In this document: positions 1 through 8,701 of the stretch, in pieces
Layout: every line of letters starts with the position of its first letter
Numbering within the stretch: position 1 is the stretch's first letter
NCBI RefSeq assembly: GCF_002278135.3
Contig: NZ_CP029425.2
Location: 7,478,001 to 7,542,000 of the forward strand
Reading direction: 5' to 3'
Source: Bradyrhizobium ottawaense
GTDB taxonomy: Bacteria > Pseudomonadota > Alphaproteobacteria > Rhizobiales > Xanthobacteraceae
Length of the DNA stretch: 64,000 nt
Notes under the pieces: generated by a model
What the model saw: the letters and a program-made list of their open reading frames with translations, nothing else
What the model was told of the DNA's origin: nothing
Databases searched by the model: none
Made by a program: the position numbers and the translations under genes

Positions 1-1037
1 ACGGCGTCCACCAGCGGCTGATACTTCTCGATCACTCGCTCGGCGCCTTCCTTGATCTTGTCGTCAAAATAACCCGCAATCCTGCGCAGTGAGTCCGCGA
101 TCTTTGAAGGTCCGAAGAAGTTGTACTCGCACCAAGGGATGCCGAACTTCTCTTCCATGTGGCGTGAGATATAGTTCATGGAACGGTAGCAATGCAGAAT
201 GTTGAGCTTTGCCTTCGGCGTTGCTTCGAGCTCGGCCAGTGAACCGTCGCCGGACCACTGCGCGATTACCCGTAGTCCCATCTCTTCAAGCAGAATTCGC
301 GATGACCAAGCATCGCCGCCGATATTGTAGTCTCCGATGATCGCAACATCGTATGGTGTCGGCTCGAACTTTGGTTTGCCCTCGGCCTCGATATGCCCGA
401 AAATCCAATCGCGTACCGCATCGTTTGCAATGTGATGGCCTAGTGACTGCGACACACCCCGAAAGCCCTCACAACGGACCGGCACGATGGTCTTGCCTCC
501 ATATTCTTTGGATTTCGCCCTTGACACCGCCTCGATATCGTCACCGATCAACCCTACCGGGCACTCTGATTGTATCGTAATGCCGTTGTTGAGTGGAAAC
601 AGCTCTTGGATTTCATCAAGGATTTTGTCCAGTTTCTTGTCGCCGCCAAATACGATATCCTTTTCCTGGAAGTCGGAGGTGAACTGCAGAGTCACGAAGC
701 TATCGATGCCCGTGGTGCCAACGTAATAGTTGCGCCGCGAGCCCCATGAATATTGGCCGCAGCCAACCGGGCCATGGCTGATATGAACCATGTCCTTGAT
801 TGGTCCCCAGACCACCCCCTTCGACCCTGCATAGGCGCACCCTCTTATCGTCATCACGCCGGGTATGGATTTGATGTTGGACTTCACCCCGCAGTCCGAC
901 TTACCTGCTTGGTGCACGTTGAGGTGCTTGGCACGCCTTTTCGCGGTTTTCTCCGGATAGACCTTCAGCACCTCCTCGATCAGCTCTTTGTTGCGAGCCC
1001 TGATTTCTGCGACGCTGTTGGTCGTGGCGAGACTCAT
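1..1037 (-). CDS. nifD: Nitrogenase MoFe protein alpha chain NifD, 5' part (runs off the window)
   Basis: Read directly on the minus strand from ATG at 1037, with no stop through base 1, giving the first 345 residues; the family is about 500 long. NifD with NifK forms the MoFe protein that reduces N2. The P-cluster cysteines are visible at residues 67 (RGCAYAG), 93 ([12 protein letters not shown]) and 159 ([11 protein letters not shown]), and the FeMo-cofactor cysteine at 283 (LHCYRSMN). The frame is clean. A NifA site and -24/-12 promoter lie just upstream, so it should be the first gene of a nifDK-type operon that continues beyond the window. Identification is secure; only the C-terminus is unseen. 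Confidence 0.97.
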   Translation of the reverse strand, partial: MSLATTNSVAEIRARNKELIEEVLKVYPEKTAKRRAKHLNVHQAGKSDCGVKSNIKSIPGVMTIRGCAYAGSKGVVWGPIKDMVHISHGPVGCGQYSWGSRRNYYVGTTGIDSFVTLQFTSDFQEKDIVFGGDKKLDKILDEIQELFPLNNGITIQSECPVGLIGDDIEAVSRAKSKEYGGKTIVPVRCEGFRGVSQSLGHHIANDAVRDWIFGHIEAEGKPKFEPTPYDVAIIGDYNIGGDAWSSRILLEEMGLRVIAQWSGDGSLAELEATPKAKLNILHCYRSMNYISRHMEEKFGIPWCEYNFFGPSKIADSLRRIAGYFDDKIKEGAERVIEKYQPLVDA

Positions 1038-1093
1038 CTGGTGTCCTTTAAAAGGTTAGCTGTTGGGAGGGCGGCTTCTTGATCCAAGACTTT

Positions 1094-1109
1094 GCAACCG
1101 GCATGCCAG
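1094..1109 (-). promoter_or_regulatory. -24/-12 (sigma-54) promoter of nifD
   Basis: The minus strand reads TGGCATGCCGGTTGCA, with GG-N10-GC spacing, about 57 bases upstream of the nifD start. It matches the consensus TGGCACG-N4-TTGCW at nearly all conserved positions. Confidence 0.9.
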
Positions 1110-1176
1110 GGTCTCATGAGCACTAAAACTAGAACAACAACAGTTTCTTAGCGCGACTTGTACGGTGACGGGCTGT

Positions 1177-1192
1177 TGTTGCGAATCCGACA
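1177..1192 (-). promoter_or_regulatory. NifA upstream activator sequence for nifD
   Basis: TGT (1177-1179), ten bases, ACA (1190-1192): the exact TGT-N10-ACA NifA-binding palindrome, about 70 bp upstream of the -24 element, a usual distance. It implies RpoN/NifA-dependent expression at low oxygen. Bases 1193-1463, between this site and the next remnant, hold nothing I recognise. Confidence 0.87.
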
Positions 1193-1463
1193 TCTCGCCT
1201 TTGCGAGGGACTCTTGGTTTGGCGGTGTTCGAAATGGAACAAGGCGGCCGCGCGTGAAATTCACGGCGGAGTTTTTGAGTTTATGCGCGACAGCAACGCT
1301 CTGCGGTGTAAGGCGGAAGCAGGCCGCAAGTCTGGCTTCCAATCCTTCATACTTATTGAAACCTACAGGTGCTCACCTGCGATGTAATGACGTGCGCGAT
1401 CTCGCGCTCTAGATCTCAAGGCGAGCTACCTCGACGCCACGTGAACTTCTTAGGCTCGTTAGA

Positions 1464-1550
1464 TCACACGAGCATCGTCGCGCCTTGATAAGGGGCACGC
1501 ACGATCACATCGATGTCTTCGCGTGCGTTGTACATGCCGAGGGACACAGA
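1464..1550 (-). pseudogene. C-terminal remnant of a SufS-like cysteine desulfurase
   Basis: About 28 codons before a stop encode a tail containing SLGMYNAREDIDVIV. This resembles the conserved C-terminal segment of SufS/CsdA-type cysteine desulfurases (a YNTREEID-like motif). The rest of the gene is cut off by the IS3-family element beginning at about 1551. A desulfurase gene beside nif genes would be sensible for Fe-S supply, but only this tail remains here. The match rests on a short motif. Confidence 0.5.
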
Positions 1551-1635
1551 GCTGGCCCCGCAAATTCGGACAGTAGCTTGAGTGGATTTTCTGCCTGACA
1601 GCGGCGAGGATTCTTGCTGCGAATCAGGAGCGAAG

Positions 1636-1941
1636 ATGACGAAGAAGAGCCGCCGGACGCATTCTCCGGCATTCAAGGCGAAGGTTGCTTTGGCTGCGGT
1701 CAAAGGCGGCAAGACACTGGCGGAGCTGGCGCAACTGTTTGATGTTCATCCGAACCAGATCACGATCTGGAAAAACCAGCTCCTGGAAGGCGCCGCCGGC
1801 GTGTTTGGGCATGACAAGACATCGGCCGAGACGCCGGTCGATTTGAAGGCGTTACATGCCAAGATCGGCGAGCTGGCGTTGGAAAGCGATTTTTTGTCCG
1901 GCGCGCTCACCAAGGCGGGCCTGCTGAGCGCAAAGCGATGA
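1636..1941 (+). CDS. IS3-family transposase OrfA (copy 1)
   Basis: A 102-residue helix-turn-helix protein of the IS3 OrfA type. It starts MTKKSRRTHSPAFKAK and contains the LAELAQLFDVHPNQITIWK recognition helix region, followed by a leucine-rich tail. A GGAG ribosome site lies ahead of ATG 1636. It overlaps orfB by 4 bases, as usual for IS3 elements that make OrfAB by -1 frameshifting. It differs from copies 2 and 3 at a few residues (for example KGGK against KGDK). Confidence 0.85.
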   Translation: MTKKSRRTHSPAFKAKVALAAVKGGKTLAELAQLFDVHPNQITIWKNQLLEGAAGVFGHDKTSAETPVDLKALHAKIGELALESDFLSGALTKAGLLSAKR

Positions 1942-2743
1942 TCGACCGCGGTCATGATCTTTCTATCGTGCGCCAGGCGAAGGTCCTGAAGCTGGCTCGC
2001 AGCACGGTCTACTATGAACCTCGGCCAGTTTCGGCCGAGGACCTTGCCTTGATGCGTCGGCTCGATGAGCTGCATCTCGATTATCCCTTCGCGGGAGCGC
2101 GTATGCTGCGATCGTTGCTGCGGCGGGAGGGGGTATACGCCGGTCGCCGCCACATCGCGACGCTGATGAAGCGCATGGGGATCGAGGCGGTCTATCGTCG
2201 CCCGAACACGAGCAAGCCGGCTCCGGGTCACAAGATCTACCCGTACCTGTTGCGCGGATTGAAGATCGAGCGGCCCGACCATGCGTGGGCAATGGACATC
2301 ACCTACATTCCGATGCGGCGTGGCTTCGTCTATCTCGCGGCGGTCGTCGATGTGTTCAGCCGACGGGTCCTGGCCCATCGCGTCTCGATCACAATGGAGG
2401 CGGCCTTCTGCGTCCAAGCGGTCCAGGAGGCGTTGGCGAAGCACGGCAGACCCGAGATTTTCAACACGGATCAGGGCAGCCAGTTCACCAGCCTCGAGTT
2501 CACCGATGTGCTGCTGGACGCGAAGATCGCCATCAGCATTGCGTTGTGGCTAGGGGACGCGCCCGACGACTAGGCGCGTTGGACGGCAAGGGCGCCTGGC
2601 GCGACAACGTGTTTGTCGAGCGGCTCTGGCGCACGGTCAAATACGAAGAAGTTTATCTCCGCAATGGCCGCATGACCGTCGCCGACGATTTTGTCGTCGC
2701 TCTGGTCGGGCTACGCCCTCCCGACGCAACGACAAAATCGTAA
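1938..2743 (+). pseudogene. IS3-family transposase OrfB, broken (copy 1)
   Basis: The N-terminal HTH_21 region and the start of the rve DDE integrase domain are present: the first Asp in AWAMDITYIPM, the second in FNTDQGSQFTS. After residue about 200 the frame is broken by a 40-bp insertion containing stops. Further on, the segment carrying the C-terminal part (PHSSLDGRTPDE in the intact copy) is deleted. No functional integrase is expected from this copy. Confidence 0.85.
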
Positions 2744-2836
2744 AGCCCCGCGTTCAGCATAACCCGGCAGGAATCCACTTAAATCCAGCGGGGCGCTGTC
2801 CAAACAACCGGGGCCAGCTCTCTTCGAACACGGGGC

Positions 2837-3957
2837 TAGTCCCCGGAATCAGAGCTGAGTGATACGGCGGCCTTTGAAACGGCGTTGACGGACCTTTTTC
2901 TTGGTCCAGACGAAGGGCTCGGCTCTGTCGTTGTATGCGTTGACGTAGGTATCGATGTGTTCCTGAAGCTGCTTGAGGCTCGTGAAGGAGGTGCCGCTGA
3001 GCGACTGCCCCTGCAAGATGGAAAACCATACTTCGACCTGATTGAGCCATGACGCACTTGTCGGCGTGAAATGAAATTGCACGTTGGGGTGGGCCTTGAG
3101 CCAGTCCTCGTTCTTTTTATGGGTGTTGAGGTTGTCGAGGATGACGTGAAGCTTGCGGTTCGGAAAAGTCGCGGTGACGCTGTTCATGAAATCGAGAAAC
3201 TCGACGCGGCGCCGGCGTTTTGAATGGGTCGCGATGATCTTTCCGGTGGCGACTTCGAGCGCCGCAAACAATGTTGTGGTGCCATGCCGCTTGTAATCGT
3301 GGCTTTGGCCGGTTAAGGCGCGGCCATTGGGCAACTTCAGATAACCCTGCGCTCGCTCCAAAGCCTGGATCGAGGGCTTCTCGTCCACGCACAGCACAAT
3401 GGCCTTCGCCGGCGGCGCGACATAGAGGCCGACAACATCGGCGGCTTTGGCCGTAAAGTTCGGGTCGTTGCTCTCGCACCAGGACTTGCGAGCCACCAGG
3501 TCAATCTTGTGGCTGCGCAGGAACCGCCAGACATATTGGACATCGACATCGCCCAGCGCCTCGGCCAGCAGGGGGCCGGTCCAGCGCGCAAACCCTTGCG
3601 GTGGCGGCTTATCCAGCAGCTTCAGAATCCGCTTGTCGGTCGTCTTCGTATAGATCGGCTGCTTGCCAGGCCGCGGCTTGTCTTGCAGCCCTTCAAGGCC
3701 ATGGTCGGCATAGCGATGCCGCCAAAGGCTGACAATCCGCGGCTGGACCCCAACTTCCTTGGCGATCGACCGGGTGAGCGCCCATCCGCCGCCAACAGAA
3801 CTATCCGCGCCCGCTTCAAATCGCGCTGCAACGTCACCGGTGAGCGACAGCACGCCTCAAGCACCTTGCGATCTTTCCTCGAAAGGTGGACTTCTCTTGC
3901 TTCGGGTATCATCCCGACCTTGAATCACGACTCACTTTCCAAGAAAAGTGGGTACTA
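2837..3957 (-). mobile_element. IS630-family element, copy 1
   Basis: About 1.12 kb between two TA dinucleotides inside CTAG, the target habit of IS630/Tc1-like elements. The ends read TCCCCGGAATCAGAG and, at the other side, AAGAAAAGTGGGTA. It is nearly identical to the copies at 24567 and 46412. It lies 98 bases beyond the fdxN stop, where nif genes would normally continue. Confidence 0.85.
2849..3912 (-). pseudogene. IS630 transposase with one-base frameshift (copy 1)
   Basis: Two frames together give the roughly 354-residue IS630 transposase: the N-terminal helix-turn-helix part starts at 3912 and the DDE part (VDEKPSIQ, DNLNTHKKNED, TPTSASWLNQVE) ends at 2849. Near 3776-3780 one base is missing relative to the intact copy at 46457, so translation from the proper start breaks after about 46 residues. 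The second IS630 copy has the same lesion. Confidence 0.85.
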
Positions 3958-4055
3958 GCGAGCGAGGAAAACGGGAGACGGGTCGCAAAGGCGGCTGTTT
4001 TGGATATTATCTTCATCATGCTTCGTGCAGGAGCCCCTCTCATCGGCTGCCGCTC

Positions 4056-4250
4056 CTATGCGGGCACGCAAGTATCTGGCACGGGGCAAACCACGGCGCA
4101 CTTTGGCGCGTCAGAATGCCCCTCACATTGGGTACACTGGGACGGATTGATCACATAGATGTCGTTCTTCAGGCTAATCGCGGCATTGGGACACTCGAAC
4201 TCGCACGCACCGCAGACCGTGCATTGGGATGCGATTATCTTGTAGGCCAT
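4056..4250 (-). CDS. fdxN: nif-associated 2[4Fe-4S] ferredoxin
   Basis: A 64-residue bacterial-type ferredoxin starting [20 protein letters not shown]. It has one classic CxxCxxCxxxC cluster motif near residues 9-19 and a second set (CTQCEG...CAVVCP) with the spacer seen in FdxN/nif ferredoxins. Its family donates electrons to nitrogenase or NifB-type steps and usually follows nifB; nifB is not in this window. A NifA site lies about 120 bases upstream. I chose ATG 4250 rather than the longer frame because it matches the family N-terminus. Confidence 0.92.
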   Translation of the reverse strand: MAYKIIASQCTVCGACEFECPNAAISLKNDIYVINPSQCTQCEGHSDAPKCAVVCPVPDTCVPA

Positions 4251-4293
4251 CAGTGCTATTCCATAAGCAAAAGGTGCGGAACAGTTTCTTGCT

Positions 4294-4309
4294 ATCAAGT
4301 CTTGTGCCA
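4294..4309 (-). promoter_or_regulatory. Probable -24/-12 promoter of fdxN (imperfect -12)
   Basis: The minus strand reads TGGCACAAGACTTGAT. The -24 half is perfect, but the -12 half has TTGAT where TTGCW is expected, so the invariant C is replaced. It sits 45 bases before the ferredoxin start and below a NifA site. It may be a weakened promoter. Confidence 0.6.
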
Positions 4310-4371
4310 GACATCTTGAGCTTGATTCATCTGAAGAAATTTCGATAACGCAGGTCGCCGACCCGATACGG

Positions 4372-4387
4372 TGTCGCAAATCCTACA
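4372..4387 (-). promoter_or_regulatory. NifA upstream activator sequence near fdxN
   Basis: TGT (4372-4374), ten bases (CGCAAATCCT), ACA (4385-4387). An exact NifA consensus palindrome about 63 bp above the -24 element. Bases 4388-4723 hold no gene I can recognise. Confidence 0.82.
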
Positions 4388-4723
4388 ACGAACATGACAA
4401 TCTGATCTCGATCCTGTGGTTTGCGCATGATCGGTGTCACGGCCGTCAGCGATCAGGTAAACCACCTTCTCCAGCATTAGGGAACGATCCGAGATCCTTA
4501 AGGCCGCCTGCCGCGGCTATGATCGATGTGTCGCGACATCATGGAGCTGTCCGGGCAAGTATCAGGTCGCCCGCGGCGCATCTTGTCGGCTTCACTCAAT
4601 GGGACCGGAAGGTACATCGTCTCCCTATCCTGGCGGCGGTTGAGGCAGGCGTTCGTCCGGTGATCCTCTGCTTCGTTCCGCACTCCTAATCAATACTGGC
4701 GGAGGTCAGTTGATTAATAGCCG

Positions 4724-4752
4724 AAAAAAAGAGCCACCCCGAAGGGTGGCCT
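4724..4752 (-). terminator. Rho-independent terminator after ald
   Basis: On the minus strand GGCCACC-loop-GGGTGGC (arms 4733-4739 and 4744-4750) is followed by TCTTTTTTTC. A strong stem plus T-run about 40 bases beyond the alanine dehydrogenase stop. Confidence 0.92.
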
Positions 4753-4788
4753 TAGTCAGGGAGGAAACGCCCATGAGGGCCTCTGGGA

Positions 4789-5901
4789 TCAGGCCGCAGC
4801 CTGTTCGATCGGGGAGAAGGGCAGCCCGAGGCTCTCGGCCACCGCCTTGTATGTTAGCCGGCCCCGATGGACGTTGAGGCCTGCGCGCAGATGTGGATTC
4901 TCGAGTACGGCGGAAAAACCCTTGTTGGCCAGAGCCAAACCAAACGGCAGGGTCGCGTTATTCAGTGCCTGGCTCGAGGTTAGCGGCACGGCACCCGGCA
5001 TATTGGCCACACAATAATGAATGATGCCATCTACTTCGTATGTTGGATCAGCGTGAGTGGTTGGGCGCGATGTCTCAAAGCAGCCGCCCTGATCGATAGC
5101 GACGTCCACGAGTACGGCTCTCTTGCGCATTGAGCTCAGCATGCTCCGGCGGACCAGCTTCGGAGCGCTTGCCCCTGGGACGAGCACCGCACCAATCACC
5201 ACGTCCGCCGCAAATACCTCTTCCTCCACGGATTCGATGGTCGAAAACCTAGTGCGAACCCGTCCTTCGAATAGCTCGTCCAGCTCACGGAGCCGGATGA
5301 TCGAACGATCGATGATGGTCACCTCTGCGCCCAGACCAGCCGCCATGCGCGCGGCGTGCGTACCGACGACCCCACCTCCAATCACCACGATTCGGGCAGG
5401 CTGAACCCCGGGCACCCCACCGATCAGCAGCCCTCGCCCCCCTGTACTCCGCTTTAGAGCGCTACCCGCCGCTTCGATCGAAAGCCTGCCCGCGACCTCG
5501 CTCATCGGCGCCAGCAGTGGAAGACCACCATGAGCATCAGTTACGGTCTCATAGGCGATTGCAATGCATCCAGATTTCAAGAGGCCGGCAGCCTGTTCCG
5601 GGTCCGGGGCCAAGTGCAAATAGGTGAACAGGATTTGATCCTCACGCAGCTGGGACCATTCGGCCGGCTGAGGCTCCTTGACCTTTACGATCATCTCGCT
5701 CGATGCGAATACCTCAGCTGCCGAAGTTAAGATCGTTGCGCCGGCATTGCGATAATCGCCATCGGTTGCACCAATGCCAGCGCCGGCATTGGTCTCGATC
5801 ATCACGCGGTGGCCCGCTGCCACGTATTCACGGGCAGCTCCTGGGGTAAGGCCCACGCGATATTCGTGCGCCTTGATTTCCTTTGGAACTCCGACCTTCA
5901 T
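4789..5901 (-). CDS. ald: Alanine dehydrogenase
   Basis: A 370-residue enzyme of the usual length (about 371) that interconverts L-alanine + NAD+ with pyruvate + NH4+ + NADH. Seen: the N-terminus MKVGVPKEIKAHEYRVGLTP, the substrate-loop region KVKEPQPAEW, the NAD-binding glycine motif IGGGVVGTHAARMA near residue 175, and VAIDQGGCFE. ATG 5901 is chosen over an upstream in-frame ATG because it fits the family start and has GGGAG 8-9 bases before it. In bacteroids this enzyme is linked to alanine release. It stands alone downstream of the hyp genes and has its own terminator. Confidence 0.95.
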   Translation of the reverse strand: MKVGVPKEIKAHEYRVGLTPGAAREYVAAGHRVMIETNAGAGIGATDGDYRNAGATILTSAAEVFASSEMIVKVKEPQPAEWSQLREDQILFTYLHLAPDPEQAAGLLKSGCIAIAYETVTDAHGGLPLLAPMSEVAGRLSIEAAGSALKRSTGGRGLLIGGVPGVQPARIVVIGGGVVGTHAARMAAGLGAEVTIIDRSIIRLRELDELFEGRVRTRFSTIESVEEEVFAADVVIGAVLVPGASAPKLVRRSMLSSMRKRAVLVDVAIDQGGCFETSRPTTHADPTYEVDGIIHYCVANMPGAVPLTSSQALNNATLPFGLALANKGFSAVLENPHLRAGLNVHRGRLTYKAVAESLGLPFSPIEQAAA

Positions 5902-6205
5902 TTGAATACTCCCTGCCTGACGCGCCTTCTTATCGGAAGCGCGCAGCGATATCGCGACGCAGCCGGGCAAAATGGCGCAGGAATTCAGCGATATTTGCGA
6001 GGCTTCGCAGGATTTCAAACCCAGGGGTGCTGGGTAGATCGTGTGATCCTGTTCGCTGAACTTAGCCGTCGAAAACTGCGCGATGCCGGTGAATCGTTCC
6101 GAATTGCAGTCGCGGCCCGCAGAAAAGCCAACAACCGAAATCCAGCCTCGCCGAACTCCTCAAGCAGCAAAGACAGCAATTTGCCAATTAGGTAGGATTG
6201 CCTAT

Positions 6206-6220
6206 CAAGCGAAACGCTTG
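6206..6220. promoter_or_regulatory. Perfect palindrome between hypE and ald
   Basis: CAAGCG-AAA-CGCTTG, six-base arms with a three-base centre, in the 384-base gap between hypE and ald. There is no T-run, so it is not a typical terminator; it may be an operator for ald or chance. The rest of 5902-6285 shows no gene. Confidence 0.3.
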
Positions 6221-6285
6221 TTGAGCTGAGGGCTAATGGCGTTGTCAGTAAATGGCGGCCAAGAAATGGACGTTGCGCAGCCTGT

Positions 6286-7332
6286 TCAACAGATCCGAGG
6301 CAATTGTTCCCCCCACAGCCAGTCGACGATTCGCCGGCCGCCGAAATCGGTCGTCATCTGCACAAATTTGTGATCGTCAGCCACCGCCTCACCGATATCG
6401 GCCGCATTGGACCCGAGGGGGTGCGCCTTCATGGCTGCGAGAACGGCATCGGCAGAATCCGGCGCCACGATCGCGACGAGCTTGCCTTCGTTGGCAACAT
6501 GGATCGGTTCGAGTCCAAGCAGTTCGCAGGTAGCCGCAACCGCAGGCTTCACCGGAATCATCGATTCCTGCAGATGGAAGCCGAGCTCTGATTGAAGCGC
6601 GATCTCATTGAGAGCCGCAGCGAGCCCGCCGCGCGTAGGGTCGCGCATTACCCGGATGCCGCCACCGCCAGCGGCAACCATGGCCGCAGCGAGACTATGC
6701 AACGCTGCTGAGTCGGAGACGATTTCGGTTTGAAATGCAACGTTCTGACGCTTTGACATGATCGCCACCCCATGATCACCGAGGCTACCGGACAGCAGCA
6801 CACGGTCCCCGACCTTTGCCTTGTCAGCGGAAAGATCGAGCCCATCGGCCACCAGCCCGATCCCGGTCATAGAGATGAACAGACCGTCCGCCTTGCCACG
6901 CTCGACCACCTTGGTATCCCCGGCAATGATATAGACGCCGGCGGCACATGCCGCCGCGCCCATCGACTCCGCGATCGTCTTGATATCCGAAAACCGGAAA
7001 CCCTCCTCGATGATAAAGCTGGCCGACAAATAGAGAGGACGCGCACCGGACATCGCGATGTCATTAATCGTGCCGTGCACAGCCAATGACCCGATGTTGC
7101 CGCCAGGAAAGAACAGTGGCGAAATCACATAGCCATCAGTCGTCATCACCATCCTGCCTGCGGTAACATCGAACGCCGACTGATCATTGGAGCCGGCGAG
7201 CCATTCATTACCGAAGGCCTGATGAAAGAGGCCGGAGATTAGCTGTGCCATGGCACGGCCTCCGGCCCCGTGGGAAAGTTCAACGCGTCCGTTCTCCACA
7301 TCGAGCTTGCGTTGATAGGCTTTCACGCTCAT
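6286..7332 (-). CDS. hypE: Hydrogenase maturation protein HypE
   Basis: A 348-residue PurM-like ATPase of normal length. HypE dehydrates the thiocarbamate on its C-terminal cysteine to the thiocyanate that supplies CN ligands for the NiFe site. The essential C-terminal ending PRIC is intact just before the stop. The N-terminal region has the family's ELSHGAGGRAM motif. Its ATG overlaps the hypD stop (ATGA), showing translational coupling. No lesion is seen. It partners HypF, which is badly truncated in this cluster. Confidence 0.96.
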   Translation of the reverse strand: MSVKAYQRKLDVENGRVELSHGAGGRAMAQLISGLFHQAFGNEWLAGSNDQSAFDVTAGRMVMTTDGYVISPLFFPGGNIGSLAVHGTINDIAMSGARPLYLSASFIIEEGFRFSDIKTIAESMGAAACAAGVYIIAGDTKVVERGKADGLFISMTGIGLVADGLDLSADKAKVGDRVLLSGSLGDHGVAIMSKRQNVAFQTEIVSDSAALHSLAAAMVAAGGGGIRVMRDPTRGGLAAALNEIALQSELGFHLQESMIPVKPAVAATCELLGLEPIHVANEGKLVAIVAPDSADAVLAAMKAHPLGSNAADIGEAVADDHKFVQMTTDFGGRRIVDWLWGEQLPRIC

Positions 7333-8471
7333 GACGTCTGCCTCGCCTGCTCATCGCGAACTCGGCGATAGGTCCAATACGCCGCACAAGCTCCTTCTGA
7401 TGACACCATGCAGGCTCCTATGGGCGTTTCCGGCGTGCAGATATTGCCAAACAACTTGCAATCGATCGGCCGTTTGGCGCCACGCAGGATCGCGCAGCAT
7501 TCGCAGGCCGGATTGTCTGCGACACGCAGGTCATGGATCGCAAAGCGCGTCTCGGCGTCGAATTTTGCATATGATTGCTTCAGCTTCAGTCCGCTGTTGG
7601 GTACCAGTCCAAGCCCGCGCCATTCAAACTGCTCACGCAGCTCGAAGACCTGCGAGACCTCCTCCTTGGCGCGCCGGTTGCCTTCGCGTGTCACTGCACG
7701 GCTGTATTGGTTTTCCACCTCGTGGCGGTTTTGGTTCACTTGCCGCACCAGCATCAGGACAGCCTGCAGCACGTCGAGGGGTTCAAATCCGGCGACCACG
7801 ATCGGCTTCTCGAATTGTTCCGCCATGGGCTCGTAAGGCTGCGTACCGACAATGGTGCTGACATGTGCAGGCCCGATGAAGCCGTCAATGGGGACCCCGC
7901 CCGTGTTGCGGATCTTCGGGTTCTCGAGAATGCGGTGCATCGCAGAGGGCGTAAGAACGTGATTGCAGAACACGCTAAGGCCCTCGAGCCGCTTGTGCTC
8001 GGCAATCCTGATCATGACCGCCGTCGGGGGCGTCGTGGTCTCAAATCCGATGGCAAAGAAGACCACTTCGCGGCCCGGCGTCTGTTCGGCGAGCCGGATA
8101 GCGTCGAGGGTCGAGTAGACCATCCGAATGTGGGCACCCAGCGCTTTGGCAAGCAACAGGGACTGCCCTTGCGACCCAGGCGCGCGCATCAGGTCGCCGT
8201 AGACGCACAGAATGACCTCTGGCCGCTCGGCGAGCCGGATCGCCATGTCGATACGGCTCGCCGGCAGAACGCAGACGGGACAACCGGGCCCGTGGATCAT
8301 CCGAACGTTCGCGGGCAGCAGATCCTCAAGACCGTAGCGGGAGATTGCATGAGTGTGTCCACCGCAAAATTCCACGAACCGGTAGGCTCGTTGTGAACTG
8401 ACCTCAGCGTCAATTGCTCGCGCAAGTCCCTGCGCGATAGTCTTGTCGCGAAATTCGCTGGAATATTTCAC
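7329..8471 (-). CDS. hypD: Hydrogenase maturation protein HypD
   Basis: A 380-residue iron-sulfur scaffold that, with HypC, assembles the Fe(CN)2CO unit. Signature segments are present: FVEFCGGHTHAI, GPGCPVC, AIGFETTTPPTA and the cysteine-rich C-terminus ACECCAILRGAKRP. I chose GTG 8471 (giving MKYSSEFRD, the usual HypD start), which overlaps the hypC stop as GTGA; an ATG three codons upstream is the alternative. Intact. Confidence 0.95.
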   Translation of the reverse strand: MKYSSEFRDKTIAQGLARAIDAEVSSQRAYRFVEFCGGHTHAISRYGLEDLLPANVRMIHGPGCPVCVLPASRIDMAIRLAERPEVILCVYGDLMRAPGSQGQSLLLAKALGAHIRMVYSTLDAIRLAEQTPGREVVFFAIGFETTTPPTAVMIRIAEHKRLEGLSVFCNHVLTPSAMHRILENPKIRNTGGVPIDGFIGPAHVSTIVGTQPYEPMAEQFEKPIVVAGFEPLDVLQAVLMLVRQVNQNRHEVENQYSRAVTREGNRRAKEEVSQVFELREQFEWRGLGLVPNSGLKLKQSYAKFDAETRFAIHDLRVADNPACECCAILRGAKRPIDCKLFGNICTPETPIGACMVSSEGACAAYWTYRRVRDEQARQTS

Positions 8472-8701
8472 GATCGGCATTCCTTCGCAGCGCCTAGCTC
8501 CTGCAGGAGCTCTAGCGTGCGCTTGGCTTCCGCTGGATCGATCTTAGCGAGCGCATAGCCGACATGGACCAGGACGAAATCGCCGACGTCGAGCTCGTCG
8601 AGGAGGGCAATCGATATCTCCAGGTTGACGCCATCGATGAACACGAGGGCCATTTCGTTGGGAAGAATTTTCGCGATCTTTGCCGGAACCGAAAGACACA
8701 T
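8468..8701 (-). CDS. hypC: Hydrogenase maturation chaperone HypC
   Basis: 77 residues beginning MCLSVPAKI, with the essential Cys2 that binds Fe and HypD, and the typical [13 protein letters not shown] segment. In this sequence the frame is also open upstream into hypF, so the same reading frame makes a HypF-HypC fusion. AGGAG about 10 bases before ATG 8701 could still allow free HypC to be made, which matters because Cys2 must be near the N-terminus after Met removal. Confidence 0.9.
   Translation of the reverse strand: MCLSVPAKIAKILPNEMALVFIDGVNLEISIALLDELDVGDFVLVHVGYALAKIDPAEAKRTLELLQELGAAKECRS

Larger units (their letters stand above)
1551..2820 (+). mobile_element. IS3-family element, copy 1 (damaged)
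   Basis: The ends are imperfect inverted repeats: left GCTGGCCCCGCAAATTCGGA, right the complement of GAGCTGGCCCCGGTTGTTTG. The element carries orfA and orfB in the overlapping IS3 arrangement. Compared with the complete copy at 10352-11713, it has about 40 extra bases near 2541-2580 and has lost about 155 bases after about 2660, so it cannot make a full transposase. Immediately to its right, 16 bases away, lies an IS630 element. Confidence 0.85.

Noticed and set aside
7575..8396. Plus-strand ORF of 273 codons opposite hypD
   Set aside because: Pure antisense of a well-conserved gene, with no ribosome site and no homology pattern.
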